From: a virus
DNA length: 64,000 bases
Strand: one strand, 5' to 3'
IMG/VR virus record: IMGVR_UViG_3300032213_001531
Span: 1-64,000 of that record
In this document: positions 36,303-46,502 of the stretch, one piece after another
Layout: every line of letters starts with the position of its first letter
Numbering within the stretch: the stretch's first letter is position 1
The notes under the pieces: generated by a model
The model's input: the letters and a program-made list of their open reading frames with translations, nothing else
Told to the model about the DNA's origin: nothing
Database searches by the model: none
Made by a program: the position numbers and the translations under genes

Positions 36303-39300
36303 TTATATCCTCCAAGATAACTGTTCCATCCTTAGTCTTACCAAAACTAAACTTATATACATTGCCCTCTTCAAGTTTCATGTAAGCTTTTGCAAATGTT
36401 GTAGGAAAAACAGTTACAGAGTGTAAATCTCTTGAAGAGTCTGCAAGTGTAAGCGAAGCCATTTTCTTTCCCGTTTTTGTAATCCTTGGTTTAAAAGATA
36501 CCACAAACATATCATCATCTTTATATGGAAGCATCTTGTAGTTTAAAAACTTTACAAGAGCACTGTCAGAACCTTTTATTTGGTCGACAGGGATAGCAGA
36601 AAGAATCCTATTATCATTAGCCAAAATGAGATACGATATGCCAGCTTCAATAGTGGTGTTTTCATCATCAAATATTCCTACGCTTCCTGTTTTATCTAAT
36701 AGTTCTACTCTTGACCAACCCTTTGATCTCTTAATACTTTTAATCATTCCCATCAAAATAAACGAACCCTTTTCTTCATAATCTTCAGTCTGCGTAATCC
36801 AAGCATGATAATGAGATGGCACTGAAATATTAAACTCTGGTAAGTTTAAATATTCATAAAGATTTTCTTTTATCTCGTTTTCATTTCTTGGTTGATCATT
36901 AAACGTTGCAGCACCAATAACTCGTAACGCTTGCAATGCTCTAGAATTAACTCCATTTCCTTTCGTAAACGTAAATTCTTCCAGTTGAGCATACGAATTA
37001 AAAGGCCTTGCGGAGATATACTTTTCGGCGATTTTATCAGATATAAATTTAATCCCCGACAAACCAAAACGAATACCCTTTCCTTCAATTTTAAAATCAA
37101 TATCCGAATCATTAATGTGAGGCAGCTTAATGCTAATCCCCATTCTTTTTGCTTCAATAAGGTATTCAGTGCGAGCATCTTTGTCCTTTTCATTCTTTAG
37201 TAGTGAGTACATAAACTCTAATGGATAATGATATTTTAACCACGCCGTCCAATACGAGAGCGTAGAGTAAGCAACCGCATGAGACTTGTTGAACGAGTAT
37301 CCCGCATGCGCTTCAAAGTCATGCCATAGATCACGAGCCGTATTGGGACTAACATAGGCAGAAGCACCATTGACAAACTTGTCCTTGAATACGTCAAACT
37401 CTTTAGCATCTTTTTTCTTTCCAATGATCTTTCTAACTTTATCTGCTTCCGACATGGACATACCGCCAAGCGATACGCATGCTTGCATAACTTGTTCCTG
37501 GTAAAGAATACAACCATAGGTTTCCTCCGTAAATTCTTTTAGTACTTGATGAGTATACCCAATATTTTGACGACCATGTTTGCGTTCAATATAGTCTTTT
37601 CCAATTGTATTCATTGCGCCTGGACGAACTAAAGCATTTGAAGCTGCTAGTTCTGCTAGATTCTTTACACCCATCTTAACAAGAAGATTTGTATAGGGTG
37701 CTGCTTCACACTGAAATACTCCTTTTGTATACCCGTCAGAAAGCATTTGATAAACATTAGCATCATCCATAGGAATATCTAATGGAGTAATCGTTTTACC
37801 ATCACGTTCTTTAATAATTTGAATAGCATCTTGAAGCACAGACAAAGTCTTTAATCCAAGTGCATCAATCTTAATTAAACCAATTCTCTCAGCTTCTTCC
37901 ATGTCAACCGCAACAACAGGAATGCGCTCATCACTACCAGTAGAAGACCTTGTCTCCATTGGTGCGAACCTAAAAATAGGATCTTTACTAGTGACAACGC
38001 CAGCAGCGTGAATGCCAGTACCTCTAATACGACCACGAAGTTGTTCCCCATATATTTCTACCTCTGGATATTTCTCACGGAATTCCCGTGTTGTTTTTGA
38101 AGTGCAGTATTCATCCCACGTATCTACCATCTTTAAAACTTTATTAACATCTGTTAATGGAATGTTTAATACTCGTGCAACATCTCGTACTACACCCTTA
38201 TCTTTAAATGAAAGAAATGTAGCGATAGAAGCAACATGCTTATACTGTCTAACAAGATAGTCTTTTACTTCTTCACGACGGTTGTCTTGAATATCAGTAT
38301 CAATATCTGGAAAGTCATTACGGTCTGGATTAATAAAACGGAAGAATAAAAGTCCGTGCTTAATTGGATCAATATCTGTAATGCCTAGTGTATAGCAAAG
38401 CAATGAACCTGCTGCAGAACCACGACCAGGCCCCACCATAATGCCTTCCTTTTTTGCCCAAGCAATCATACTACGAACAACCAAAAAGTAAGGTCCAAAC
38501 TTTTTATCTTTAATAATTTTTAGTTCTTCATCTAAACGATCTAAATATTCTTGGTTATCTTGTAATCCACGTTCTGCTAAACCTTCTAACGCAAGTGTCT
38601 TTAGTTCTTTGTCTGGGTTTTTATATTGTACTGGAAGAAGATCCATACCTTCTTGAATTCCATAGTCCCCAACTTTTTCAGCAATAGAAAGTGTATTAGC
38701 ATAAATATCTGGTCTGTCAATACCTTGAGCTTCCATGGCAGACTTCATTTCTTCATAAGAAAGGAGATGAATATCAAACTTGTTAAAAGTAATTTGACGA
38801 TCATGTCCGTATAGATAATCAAGTCTTTCCATCATATCTGTATGCTTTTTAGATTTTTCAAATGTATGTTCTTTGTCAATCTTTACATGTGTATTAAGCA
38901 ATAGCTTAAACTCTTGAATTTCTTTTTGATCTGTAGAACTATGATGGCAGTCTGGAGTTACGACTACTTGAACACCAAACTCATCAGCTAATGCAATTAG
39001 TTGTTTGTTAATTTCAGACTCATTGTGTGGCATTACTTCAATATAGTAATCTTCTTTAAACACACGCTTAAACCATTTAATATAATCTTTTGCTATTGCA
39101 AATTCATTATTTTCAAGTGCCTTTACAAGGACACTACTTGGGCATGCAGAGGTAACAATAATTCCTTCAGAGTACTTTTCAAGAACTTCAAAGTCAAACC
39201 TTGGCTTCTTAAAATATCCTTCTGTCCATGCAATCTCATTAATTTTATTTAAATTCTCTAAACCAATTTGGTTCTTAGCGAGAAGGACTATATGGTTGTA

Positions 39301-39570
39301 GACTAGATCAAGTTCGCCGTCTCTTTCCGACTTATCTCTTGTATCAAATCTATCAGCACACATATAGCCTTCTACACCAAGTATAGGCTTAATACCCTTC
39401 GCTTTTGCAATACGATGCAGTTCCCTATGCCCAGATAAAGTACCATGATCAGTGATGGCAATTGCTGTCATCCCTAAATCAACTGCACGGTCAACATATT
39501 CTTCTGGAGTAGCGATCCCGTCAAACAACGAGTAATGGGTATGTACGTGTAAGCCTACGTAAGACATCAA
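36295..39570 (-). CDS. dnaE: DNA polymerase III alpha subunit (DnaE type)
   Basis: The 1091-residue protein has an N-terminal PHP domain (GLHVHTHYSLFDG, AITDHGTLSG, ILGVEGYM), polymerase motifs VGPGRGSAAGSLLCY and FPDIDTDIQD with the catalytic Asp pair (about 420), a HhH region, and a C-terminal OB-fold (about 950-1090). It is the replicative polymerase of the phage. Bacterial DnaE is slightly longer. The PHP metal residues look intact, so it may proofread. Confidence 0.95.
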   Translation of the reverse strand: MMSYVGLHVHTHYSLFDGIATPEEYVDRAVDLGMTAIAITDHGTLSGHRELHRIAKAKGIKPILGVEGYMCADRFDTRDKSERDGELDLVYNHIVLLAKNQIGLENLNKINEIAWTEGYFKKPRFDFEVLEKYSEGIIVTSACPSSVLVKALENNEFAIAKDYIKWFKRVFKEDYYIEVMPHNESEINKQLIALADEFGVQVVVTPDCHHSSTDQKEIQEFKLLLNTHVKIDKEHTFEKSKKHTDMMERLDYLYGHDRQITFNKFDIHLLSYEEMKSAMEAQGIDRPDIYANTLSIAEKVGDYGIQEGMDLLPVQYKNPDKELKTLALEGLAERGLQDNQEYLDRLDEELKIIKDKKFGPYFLVVRSMIAWAKKEGIMVGPGRGSAAGSLLCYTLGITDIDPIKHGLLFFRFINPDRNDFPDIDTDIQDNRREEVKDYLVRQYKHVASIATFLSFKDKGVVRDVARVLNIPLTDVNKVLKMVDTWDEYCTSKTTREFREKYPEVEIYGEQLRGRIRGTGIHAAGVVTSKDPIFRFAPMETRSSTGSDERIPVVAVDMEEAERIGLIKIDALGLKTLSVLQDAIQIIKERDGKTITPLDIPMDDANVYQMLSDGYTKGVFQCEAAPYTNLLVKMGVKNLAELAASNALVRPGAMNTIGKDYIERKHGRQNIGYTHQVLKEFTEETYGCILYQEQVMQACVSLGGMSMSEADKVRKIIGKKKDAKEFDVFKDKFVNGASAYVSPNTARDLWHDFEAHAGYSFNKSHAVAYSTLSYWTAWLKYHYPLEFMYSLLKNEKDKDARTEYLIEAKRMGISIKLPHINDSDIDFKIEGKGIRFGLSGIKFISDKIAEKYISARPFNSYAQLEEFTFTKGNGVNSRALQALRVIGAATFNDQPRNENEIKENLYEYLNLPEFNISVPSHYHAWITQTEDYEEKGSFILMGMIKSIKRSKGWSRVELLDKTGSVGIFDDENTTIEAGISYLILANDNRILSAIPVDQIKGSDSALVKFLNYKMLPYKDDDMFVVSFKPRITKTGKKMASLTLADSSRDLHSVTVFPTTFAKAYMKLEEGNVYKFSFGKTKDGTVILEDINV

Positions 39571-40224
39571 TTACCAGTCAATATTTGTGCTGGTAACAGA
39601 TGGAGTGTCAAACCCAAAGTAGAATGCTTCTTGCTCTGGATATGGAACTTCACGAACAACCTTTTCTAGGTTGAAGAACTCATGGTTTTCCCAATTAAAT
39701 GGCTCTGAGTCTGGCTTTGATGGAAGTAGTGTGTAATTGGTTTCAGTTCCCTGACCATTACGCTTTAGCTTCCACTCAAGATTGGAAACGCTACCTGTGT
39801 CAAGTGCGTATTCACGAATGTTGTTGAATGCCGATTGCTTTGAAATACCCTGTGACCAAACAGCAACGTATGGATCTTCTGTACCATCATTAATTAGTAC
39901 ATTGCAATAAAAACGAAGTCGTGCTCTCCAGCCTGACTTTGGTTCTTTGCGAGCCATCTCACAACCAAAGCAACGACCTTCTGCTTCTTGTGTACATGCT
40001 GCCTTGCGCTTATAATCTTTTGGATTTGTATGTTCTGCAACTACTACAGATAAGCCACGTGCTTCTGCATAGTGTGCTGAGTCCTGATCCAGTTCTTCAA
40101 CAAAACGAACCTTTGCAGATTGTCCGTCAGCTAACTTGACCCAACGAACTTTTTGTCCTGTACCTTCATATTTTGGCTTTTCGAGTAGGGCGTTGATATC
40201 TTTTAATCCCTTAATTACACTCAT
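39571..40224 (-). CDS. single-stranded DNA-binding protein, gp32-like
   Basis: The 217-residue protein has a CTQEAEGRCFGC zinc knuckle, then RFYCNVLINDG and PYVAVWSQGI strands of an OB-fold, and an acidic region near the C-terminus. It resembles T4 gp32-type phage SSBs rather than the bacterial form. AAGGAG precedes ATG 40224. It is directly upstream of dnaE. Confidence 0.8.
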   Translation of the reverse strand: MSVIKGLKDINALLEKPKYEGTGQKVRWVKLADGQSAKVRFVEELDQDSAHYAEARGLSVVVAEHTNPKDYKRKAACTQEAEGRCFGCEMARKEPKSGWRARLRFYCNVLINDGTEDPYVAVWSQGISKQSAFNNIREYALDTGSVSNLEWKLKRNGQGTETNYTLLPSKPDSEPFNWENHEFFNLEKVVREVPYPEQEAFYFGFDTPSVTSTNIDW

Positions 40225-40250
40225 ATGTTTCTCCTTTTATGTTGTTTATA

Positions 40251-41195
40251 TTAGTTTAGCATAGACTGTATGGTTTTGTCAAACGAAGACTCTAAAGTCT
40301 TTATTTCATCATCTGCCATATCGCCAATGTCTTTATATTGTTTATCTAGTTTAATAACGGAAACACGAGATCCAAGTTTTTCAATTATCTTATCTTTCAT
40401 GTTTCCTCCCGCCTCATCATTATCAGCAATAACAATAATGTTATTAAAGTATTTTTGAAGCAATTCTATTTGTATGTTGGATACATTAGATCCAAGTGTT
40501 GCAACTGCTGGAAATCCAACTTGATCAAGTCTTATGGCATCAAATGATGATTCAACTACATAAACTTTATCTGCTGTTTTTATTCTATGTAAATTAAATA
40601 ATGTTTTTGCTTTAGGCAATCCTGGAGTATTCTTAAAGTCTTTTCCTTCAACAGATCTTCCAACAAAACCAACTGGCATTCCATCTGGACTATGAACTGG
40701 AACTGTTACCATATCTTGTTTGTCTGAGTAACCTAAAGAAAATTTTGACCAAGACCCAAGTTCAATTTTACGATACTTAAAATAATCTTTTGCTCTATCT
40801 GACACCAATAGATTGTTGTAAAGTCTTTTTAATATTAACTCATCAAATGGAACAAACTCTGGCTTAGCATAAAGCTGTCTATTAATTTCTTGCTCTAAGT
40901 CCATCTGAGTTTCTTTATTCTTAATAAACCTAATAGACTCAAAGTATGTTCTACCAGTAGTATGCATTACTAATTCAATAAGGTCTGCAATTTTGTGACA
41001 TGAAAAACAAAAGAAGGTTCCGTTATTTTTATCTACTTCTCCTGCAGGAGTCCGATTGTTATTATGAAATGGACAGAAAAGAATATAGTCTGAGTCAACC
41101 TCTGACTCAATGTCTAGACCTGAGCCTGTGATGACTCTTTTGATTTGTTCTTTTGTATATGTATTGCCTTGGTTCCGTCTATTCCTGATATCCAT
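40251..41195 (-). CDS. DNA primase (CHC2 zinc finger plus Toprim)
   Basis: The 314-residue protein has CPFHNNNRTP...FFCFSCHKIADL for the CHC2 zinc finger (about 41-70), then a Toprim domain: YVVESSFDAIRL with the Glu and IIVIADNDEAG with the D-x-D. It makes primers for the phage polymerase. It is about half the length of bacterial DnaG and lacks its helicase-binding C-terminus. Confidence 0.92.
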   Translation of the reverse strand: MDIRNRRNQGNTYTKEQIKRVITGSGLDIESEVDSDYILFCPFHNNNRTPAGEVDKNNGTFFCFSCHKIADLIELVMHTTGRTYFESIRFIKNKETQMDLEQEINRQLYAKPEFVPFDELILKRLYNNLLVSDRAKDYFKYRKIELGSWSKFSLGYSDKQDMVTVPVHSPDGMPVGFVGRSVEGKDFKNTPGLPKAKTLFNLHRIKTADKVYVVESSFDAIRLDQVGFPAVATLGSNVSNIQIELLQKYFNNIIVIADNDEAGGNMKDKIIEKLGSRVSVIKLDKQYKDIGDMADDEIKTLESSFDKTIQSMLN

Positions 41196-41440
41196 TCGCT
41201 TTGTCTCTTCCCTACGTATATTCCGTGTACTGTTAGTGCAAAATAAAAACTGTTCTTCTTCTCATTATAGTCTATCGTAAAATCTGGCTCAATGTCAAAC
41301 CTTGGGACATATCCACTCATTCTCATTTCTGAGACAACAAGTCTAATATATTCAATCTTAAGTCTGCCAATAGACGATTCATCGTGGATTAATCCATCCA
41401 GATAAAACTTCTTAATAGGTTTATGGTGATAGTTTGCCAT
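41114..41440 (-). CDS. hypothetical protein (108 aa) overlapping primase
   Basis: The protein is beta-rich (FDIEPDFTIDYNEKKNSFYFALTVHG) and overlaps the primase start by 82 bases. A shorter primase start would remove most of the overlap. No family is recognised. It sits between helicase and primase genes. Confidence 0.65.
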   Translation of the reverse strand: MANYHHKPIKKFYLDGLIHDESSIGRLKIEYIRLVVSEMRMSGYVPRFDIEPDFTIDYNEKKNSFYFALTVHGIYVGKRQSEWISGIDGTKAIHIQKNKSKESSQAQV

Positions 41441-41461
41441 ATCCTATTATAACTGCCAATC

Positions 41462-42685
41462 TTAGTTTTTATCTTCAAAATCCTTATATCTGTAGTATCC
41501 CTTGTCAAAATCAACTTGAACAAGGAAGTCTCCCATAAAACCATTACGGTTTTTTCTAAAAGCACACTCGATGATATCGCTGTTAGTTGCACGACCTAAA
41601 GCAATAACCCAGTCAGCATCGTAGGCAATCTGTCTTGACCAAGCAGTCTGTCCCAATGTAGGAACTCCACTAAGATCATTAACATCATCTGGTGTTGCAG
41701 ATGAGATAGCAATAATAGGAACCTCTTCGCCAATAGCCATTAGCTTTAGTTCTCGTGATAGGTTTTTCATTCGTACCGTTTCATTATCTGACTTCTGATT
41801 AGGAGCCATTAGTTGAAGGTAGTCAACAATAACAAAGTCTGGTTTGTATTGATCAATCTTTCCACGAAGAACTGAAGGATTTATTTCTCCACCTTGATCA
41901 TTAGAAATAATATGGAACTCTGGCTTGCCTTGTAAATGTTTGGCATGCCACATCTTTAACATGTCCATTTCAACTTCACCGTTGCTAAGTTTTCTATGAG
42001 ACCAAAGACCCTCACCCATAATTGTAAATACACGGTTACGGACTTCTGTTTCAGACATCTCAAGTGATATTACAAGGGGTGTCTTACCCTGTTTCCAAGC
42101 CTGTACAGCAAAGTATAGAGCCATCCATGACTTTCCTATACCTGGGTATGCTAAGAAGACTCCTAGCTGCCCTGGCATAATTCCAGAAGGAAGGTAGTTA
42201 TCAAATCCTGGCAAGTTAGTCTTAATCCCAACGTGGCCTGCTGCTTGTTGAGCTTTCAAGTTTTCAAAGTATGCAACTGCTGACTCAAGATCAGTTACAT
42301 CAATATCACGAATTGCTGATGTGTTTTTCTTTAACTCAGATGTTTTAGTAATTAGTTGGTCAAGTGCTTCACCACCATTACCTGTTTGAATTTCTGAGGC
42401 TGCTGTGCGAATGATATCTTTTAGGCTATCAGTTAGATACTCTGACTGCAATTCTTCAAGGTGATGCTTAGTAGCACCAATGCCAGAGATAGGTTGAAAA
42501 TCTCTAAACTTTTCTACAACTAACTCTACTGGTGGAACAGAACTGTTATGCTCAAAATAATTTCTAATGAAATTCCAAACATCATTATGGGTTCTAAGCA
42601 GGTTATCAACATTTGCCTGTAAGAGAACGTGCACCTGCTTATCGCTTAAAACTGCAGAGATTAGTTTTGCTTCTGTATTATTCAC
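41462..42685 (-). CDS. replicative DnaB-like helicase
   Basis: The 407-residue protein has a DnaB-N-like helical domain, then the RecA-type motor: AYPGIGKSW Walker A (about 178), VISLEMSE, FVIVDYLQLM Walker B (about 290), and arginine-bearing SRQIAYDADWVIAL. It unwinds the fork for the phage polymerase. The start overlaps the preceding small protein by 8 bases. Confidence 0.93.
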   Translation of the reverse strand: MNNTEAKLISAVLSDKQVHVLLQANVDNLLRTHNDVWNFIRNYFEHNSSVPPVELVVEKFRDFQPISGIGATKHHLEELQSEYLTDSLKDIIRTAASEIQTGNGGEALDQLITKTSELKKNTSAIRDIDVTDLESAVAYFENLKAQQAAGHVGIKTNLPGFDNYLPSGIMPGQLGVFLAYPGIGKSWMALYFAVQAWKQGKTPLVISLEMSETEVRNRVFTIMGEGLWSHRKLSNGEVEMDMLKMWHAKHLQGKPEFHIISNDQGGEINPSVLRGKIDQYKPDFVIVDYLQLMAPNQKSDNETVRMKNLSRELKLMAIGEEVPIIAISSATPDDVNDLSGVPTLGQTAWSRQIAYDADWVIALGRATNSDIIECAFRKNRNGFMGDFLVQVDFDKGYYRYKDFEDKN

Positions 42686-42986
42686 TTAGCCACTCCCTTG
42701 CCATTCGTCTGCGCTCTGCTCTCTCTTTGTCATCTCGACCTTTATCTTTTTGTGCCTGTAAAATTTTTTCTGCGTTGTACGCAAAATAATTCCATGAAGG
42801 ATTTTCTGCAACCTTAAAATAGTACTCAAGTATATCGTAGCACCCAGAAACTCCGTATGACTCTACAAGAGCATCTGCTGCCCATTGCTCTACGTTTAAG
42901 TTTAGTGATGGCTTTTGCTCATACCTTGCAGTATGGTATTTACTGTAGCGTGAAAGCAAAGCCATTCGGTCTTTGCGCTCTGCCAC
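42678..42986 (-). CDS. possible helicase loader (102 aa)
   Basis: A helical, basic protein placed directly before the helicase and overlapping it. YDILEYYFKVAENPSWNYFAYNAEKIL and a long Arg/Lys/Glu helix near the end (KDDKERAERRRMAREW-like). The position and helical character suggest a loader or helicase partner, but no motif proves it. Confidence 0.55.
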   Translation of the reverse strand: MAERKDRMALLSRYSKYHTARYEQKPSLNLNVEQWAADALVESYGVSGCYDILEYYFKVAENPSWNYFAYNAEKILQAQKDKGRDDKERAERRRMAREWLSE

Positions 42987-43192
42987 TATTCGTTAATTTC
43001 AGCTTTTGCTTCGTTAATTTTTTCAGCAAGCTTGTCTTCAACAAATTTATAGACACGCTCAAAAGCTTGATCTGGCGTTTCTCCGTTACGTCTTGAATCA
43101 ATAATGCCAAGATCAAGTCTTAGTGATTGAAAATTTCCAAGGTTAAGCGTATATCCTAATGTAACAGATACTTTTGTGTCTTCGTTTTCCAT
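42986..43192 (-). CDS. conserved phage protein (68 aa)
   Basis: I start at ATG 43192 with GAAGGG six bases upstream instead of 43246. The 68-residue product reads VSVTLGYTLNLGNFQSLRLDLGI and FERVYKFVEDKLAEK, a conserved phage pattern I recognise without a function. It overlaps the next gene by one base. Confidence 0.68.
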   Translation of the reverse strand: MENEDTKVSVTLGYTLNLGNFQSLRLDLGIIDSRRNGETPDQAFERVYKFVEDKLAEKINEAKAEINE

Positions 43193-43205
43193 TTTATACC
43201 CTTCG

Positions 43206-43748
43206 TTAAATAGACTCATTCCAAATTGGAATAAACCTTCCATCATCAGTTCTCGTATATGTAAGTATACCTTCTCCCATACGCCTTGTCAACTCTTGCT
43301 TGGTGGGAGTAATATCATTTGTTATTAAATTATCTTTTCTTGGTCTTCCAATATGGTTCATTGCAAGTATATCACGTATCTCTTTTACTTGCGATTCTGA
43401 GTAATATGATCTGACTTGCCATCCTCTTGCCCCGCCTTTTTGTGAGCCAGTTGGAAAGGGAATCAATCCTTTTTTCATTAATCTTGGCATATATTTTTTA
43501 TGACGATTAACTAAATCAGCAGTCTCCCCAACGGTGTATGCCTTCTCTCTTTTCTTTTTAAACTCACTAATTAAACAACTTTCAATCTGATCTTTTGTAA
43601 TATTATAAACAGACATAATACCATTAGACTTATTAAAGTGATGTACTCTTACTAAATCCCCATTTAAAAACCAAACTTTTTTATTGCCAGGGATTATAGG
43701 GAGGAGATTGTAGCCTTCGCTCTCTGTTGTTCCTTTTTTAGTAGCCAT
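43206..43748 (-). CDS. MerR-like helix-turn-helix DNA-binding protein
   Basis: The 180-residue protein has a winged-HTH in the middle: YTVGETADLVNRHKKYMPRLM and RSYYSESQVKEIRDI. This is the MerR/Xis-type pattern. A WFLNGDLVRVHHFNKSNGI stretch precedes it. It may regulate phage genes. It is the first gene below the tail module, so it may control the switch. Confidence 0.72.
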   Translation of the reverse strand: MATKKGTTESEGYNLLPIIPGNKKVWFLNGDLVRVHHFNKSNGIMSVYNITKDQIESCLISEFKKKREKAYTVGETADLVNRHKKYMPRLMKKGLIPFPTGSQKGGARGWQVRSYYSESQVKEIRDILAMNHIGRPRKDNLITNDITPTKQELTRRMGEGILTYTRTDDGRFIPIWNESI

Positions 43749-43885
43749 AAACCCTCTGATGTTTTTTCTGGAGGCGTAAAGAATACTCTGTTACCACAAA
43801 GCAGGCAATAGGTTTCAAGGTGTGTTGGAGTGCTGTAAATTCTATCAACTAGCATCCTGCCTTTGCATTTTTTGCATTTTAACAT
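43694..43885 (-). CDS. zinc-ribbon protein (63 aa)
   Basis: MLKCKKCKGRML and YCLLCGNRVFF form a clear CxxC-CxxC zinc ribbon, a pattern common in small phage proteins near regulators. It overlaps the HTH gene by 55 bases, and its ATG overlaps the stop of the tail protein above. Confidence 0.75.
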   Translation of the reverse strand: MLKCKKCKGRMLVDRIYSTPTHLETYCLLCGNRVFFTPPEKTSEGLWLLKKEQQRAKATISSL

Positions 43886-44328
43886 TAATTAGTAATGCCA
43901 ATGATAATAAGGTTTACTCCAACAATAACATTACCAGTAGAGTCAAATTTTACAATACCATCAACTTTTGAGGTAGAAGCTGGATAGAGAATAACAGAAG
44001 TATCTTTTCCAGCTACTGTATTTCCTTTATTAACCACCGTAGCAGTTACAATTGGTGGATACTTAAATTCTGCTTGTGAAAATCCATAAGTAAATGGAAT
44101 ACCTTCTCCGCCCGTTACTGTTCCAGGCTTAATCTCTACATACCCGCCAATAAAACGTGAATTTTTCCCCATTGCTGTTTGAGTGCCAGACTGAGAAGTA
44201 TCTATTGTTACATACTTAGACTGATTTGGACTAACTAAACTTTGAAGATCATTTACAGCACTTGCCATTTCAGAAATATAGGAAACATCCAGAGGTTGGC
44301 CAGCTTGAGGGATTTGTATTTTTGCCAT
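43885..44328 (-). CDS. virion-type protein (147 aa)
   Basis: The product is beta-rich with GGYVEIKPGTVTGG, KYPPIVTATVVNKG and GIVKFDSTGNVIVGVN, resembling the tip or receptor-binding parts of phage tails. It is the last gene of the tail module. The precise role is unknown. Confidence 0.6.
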   Translation of the reverse strand: MAKIQIPQAGQPLDVSYISEMASAVNDLQSLVSPNQSKYVTIDTSQSGTQTAMGKNSRFIGGYVEIKPGTVTGGEGIPFTYGFSQAEFKYPPIVTATVVNKGNTVAGKDTSVILYPASTSKVDGIVKFDSTGNVIVGVNLIIIGITN

Positions 44329-44338
44329 AGTAATTCTA

Positions 44339-44761
44339 TTATACCAGAGACTGGCTTCCTGAATTATAGATTTTTAGCGCATCGTTTACAGTTCGATTGA
44401 TTCCCTCTACTTGAATTTGAACCTCAACTGAAACTGTTCCTGTTTTTAAAAATGAATAGGAGTTAACAGATGAAGTTGCTCTCCAGGTAAGTGGTTGCCC
44501 ATCAAATCCAACAAAAATATCGTAAGCTGTTGTGTTGGTTGGTGTTGCCCAAACTACGGTTACAGCATTTTCAAGTACCTGCACAGCTCCTGCTATTTGT
44601 GTAATCTCAGTTGCAGGAATAGCATAAGTTGGTGACCAATGAGATGTTCGGTTTTTATCTTCTGAAATTATCCTATACCTTAGAATATACTCATTAGAGT
44701 TTCCTACTTTTCCTAAATCTTTTTTATATATTGTTGTTTTTTTAATTCCTAAGTCAGCCAT
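44339..44761 (-). CDS. tail protein with fibronectin-III-like fold
   Basis: The 140-residue protein has YILRYRIISEDKNRTSHWSP and VTVVWATPTNTTAYDIFVGF, a fibronectin type III pattern common in phage tail decoration proteins. Its start is one base into the stop of the next tail gene. Confidence 0.62.
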   Translation of the reverse strand: MADLGIKKTTIYKKDLGKVGNSNEYILRYRIISEDKNRTSHWSPTYAIPATEITQIAGAVQVLENAVTVVWATPTNTTAYDIFVGFDGQPLTWRATSSVNSYSFLKTGTVSVEVQIQVEGINRTVNDALKIYNSGSQSLV

Positions 44762-45972
44762 TATAAAACATCAACTCCAAACCTAAATTCAATATAATTT
44801 TTTGTATTTGATAGTTTTGTTATTGTTTCAGCGCTTTCTGTTTTAACAACTGTGTATCCAGTTAATCCATAAACAGAATTTGACGAACTTACATTTTCTA
44901 GGCGTAGTGCATCAAGTGCTACATAGTAATCTGAAGAGCCAACAAGAACTGGCGCTGAAATATTTTCAACTACTGTAACATAAACTTTTACAACGTTTAC
45001 AGAAGTCCAAGTAAAAGAAGTACTTTTTTCTAATTGTTGTAATTGTTTACTTGAAACAAAATATCTGTTTGTTGAAAAATCATAATCTGCATCAGATAAA
45101 ACTGTTGAGAATTTAGCCCAAACACCAGTATCGGAAATATCTGTTGAAGCAAATTCAAATAAAACTCTAACCTGATCTGGAGTTCCATTTCCGCTAACGT
45201 TAATTAAAGAAAATGCAAGGCGTAATTCATCTAGTGCTGAGTTTTGATCAAAATTTAAACTAACTCCAGTTAAGTGAATATGATTAGAGTCTACTGATGG
45301 ATTTAAATTTCCATCAACATCTAGCTCAAGCTTTGCAGTATCACCACGCATCATAATCATATTATTTAAAAATCTAGAATTCTCATATCTTTCAGATCTG
45401 TTTGCAGTACTAAAAATTCTGTTATCGGAATTAGTTTGAAAAACTGGGGTTTCAGTTAACACACCATCAATAGAATATTCTCCAGTAATAATGTTGTCAT
45501 TATTTGAATCTAATGGTTGTGGAATAAAAGGAATTTCTATTGCAAGTGCTGGACTTACAGTATGATATTCCCATAGCTCTGTATCTCTAAATGAATTAAT
45601 AACTTTACTATCTCTTGCTCCAGCTGCTGGATTTGATCCTGCAGAATAAATCCCAATTTCTGAAATATCATATCTTTCTTCTGTTGGAAGCTCTGCTGTT
45701 AATACAATCTTAGAAACTTGTACAATTTGACCTTCTACCAAAACATCTTCTACGGCATAGCCACGAGAAGAAATTGGAACACGAAACATTTCAAAATCTA
45801 AAGATTCTTTATTTTGCATAGCTGCTACTTCTTCAGCATTGGCTGGATCGTTAAAATCGTAGGTGCTATCTAATGGTTTTGGGCCACAGCCAACAGCAAT
45901 ATAAGAAGCATAGGCGGGAGCCTGCCCAACCAAATACTTTGCTAAAATGCCTTTGCCTTTATTAGTTATCAT
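44761..45972 (-). CDS. minor tail / tail-fibre-like protein (403 aa)
   Basis: A beta-rich protein beginning with MITNKGKGILAKYLVGQAPA, a start seen in distal tail and fibre proteins, including APAYASYIAVGCGP. It has no cysteine-rich or enzymatic motif. Position after the large baseplate-like gene supports a tail role. Confidence 0.68.
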   Translation of the reverse strand: MITNKGKGILAKYLVGQAPAYASYIAVGCGPKPLDSTYDFNDPANAEEVAAMQNKESLDFEMFRVPISSRGYAVEDVLVEGQIVQVSKIVLTAELPTEERYDISEIGIYSAGSNPAAGARDSKVINSFRDTELWEYHTVSPALAIEIPFIPQPLDSNNDNIITGEYSIDGVLTETPVFQTNSDNRIFSTANRSERYENSRFLNNMIMMRGDTAKLELDVDGNLNPSVDSNHIHLTGVSLNFDQNSALDELRLAFSLINVSGNGTPDQVRVLFEFASTDISDTGVWAKFSTVLSDADYDFSTNRYFVSSKQLQQLEKSTSFTWTSVNVVKVYVTVVENISAPVLVGSSDYYVALDALRLENVSSSNSVYGLTGYTVVKTESAETITKLSNTKNYIEFRFGVDVL

Positions 45973-45974
45973 AA

Positions 45975-46502
45975 TTACACCGCCTCATATATTGTATCAC
46001 TTAATACTATTCCAGAACTTAAAATTTGAACTTCAACCTGCTCATCTTGTTGCAAGTTTATGACATTAATAATTATATTGCCAGTTTCAGGTTCAAGATA
46101 AACAATTTTGCAGTTAGGAACCTGCTCTATGTTTGGGGCTGTTCCAATTAGTGTATAGCCAGTTCCACAATCTGGAACCTTGTTCTCAAAAGATATTGGA
46201 AAGTTTTTAAAATAGGCTAAATCCGCATCCTGCAACGCAAGGATGTTTTGAGGATTATACTGAAAGTTAATAGCAGCTAAATTTTTAATTGCTTGATATA
46301 CAACATCTTGCCCATTGACTAAGTCGTGTCTGGCAATATTAATCATCTCTTGCCCACCTATGTCTTCAAAGGTAAGGTAGAATTGTATTTCTTGTGGTGG
46401 TAGAGAATCTTCTAGAATAATTAACTCTGGGATTGCCACCTTTACCGCCACAGAAGGCTTAGAAGGGGTATTAGACGCTAGATTAGCCGTTGCTTCAGTC
46501 AT
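45975..46502 (-). CDS. minor tail protein candidate (175 aa)
   Basis: A proline-rich N-terminus, then beta strands (QEIQFYLTFEDIGGQEMIN, GNIIINVINLQQDEQVEVQI). It overlaps the 1526-residue tail gene by one base. The tail role rests on position. Confidence 0.6.
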   Translation of the reverse strand: MTEATANLASNTPSKPSVAVKVAIPELIILEDSLPPQEIQFYLTFEDIGGQEMINIARHDLVNGQDVVYQAIKNLAAINFQYNPQNILALQDADLAYFKNFPISFENKVPDCGTGYTLIGTAPNIEQVPNCKIVYLEPETGNIIINVINLQQDEQVEVQILSSGIVLSDTIYEAV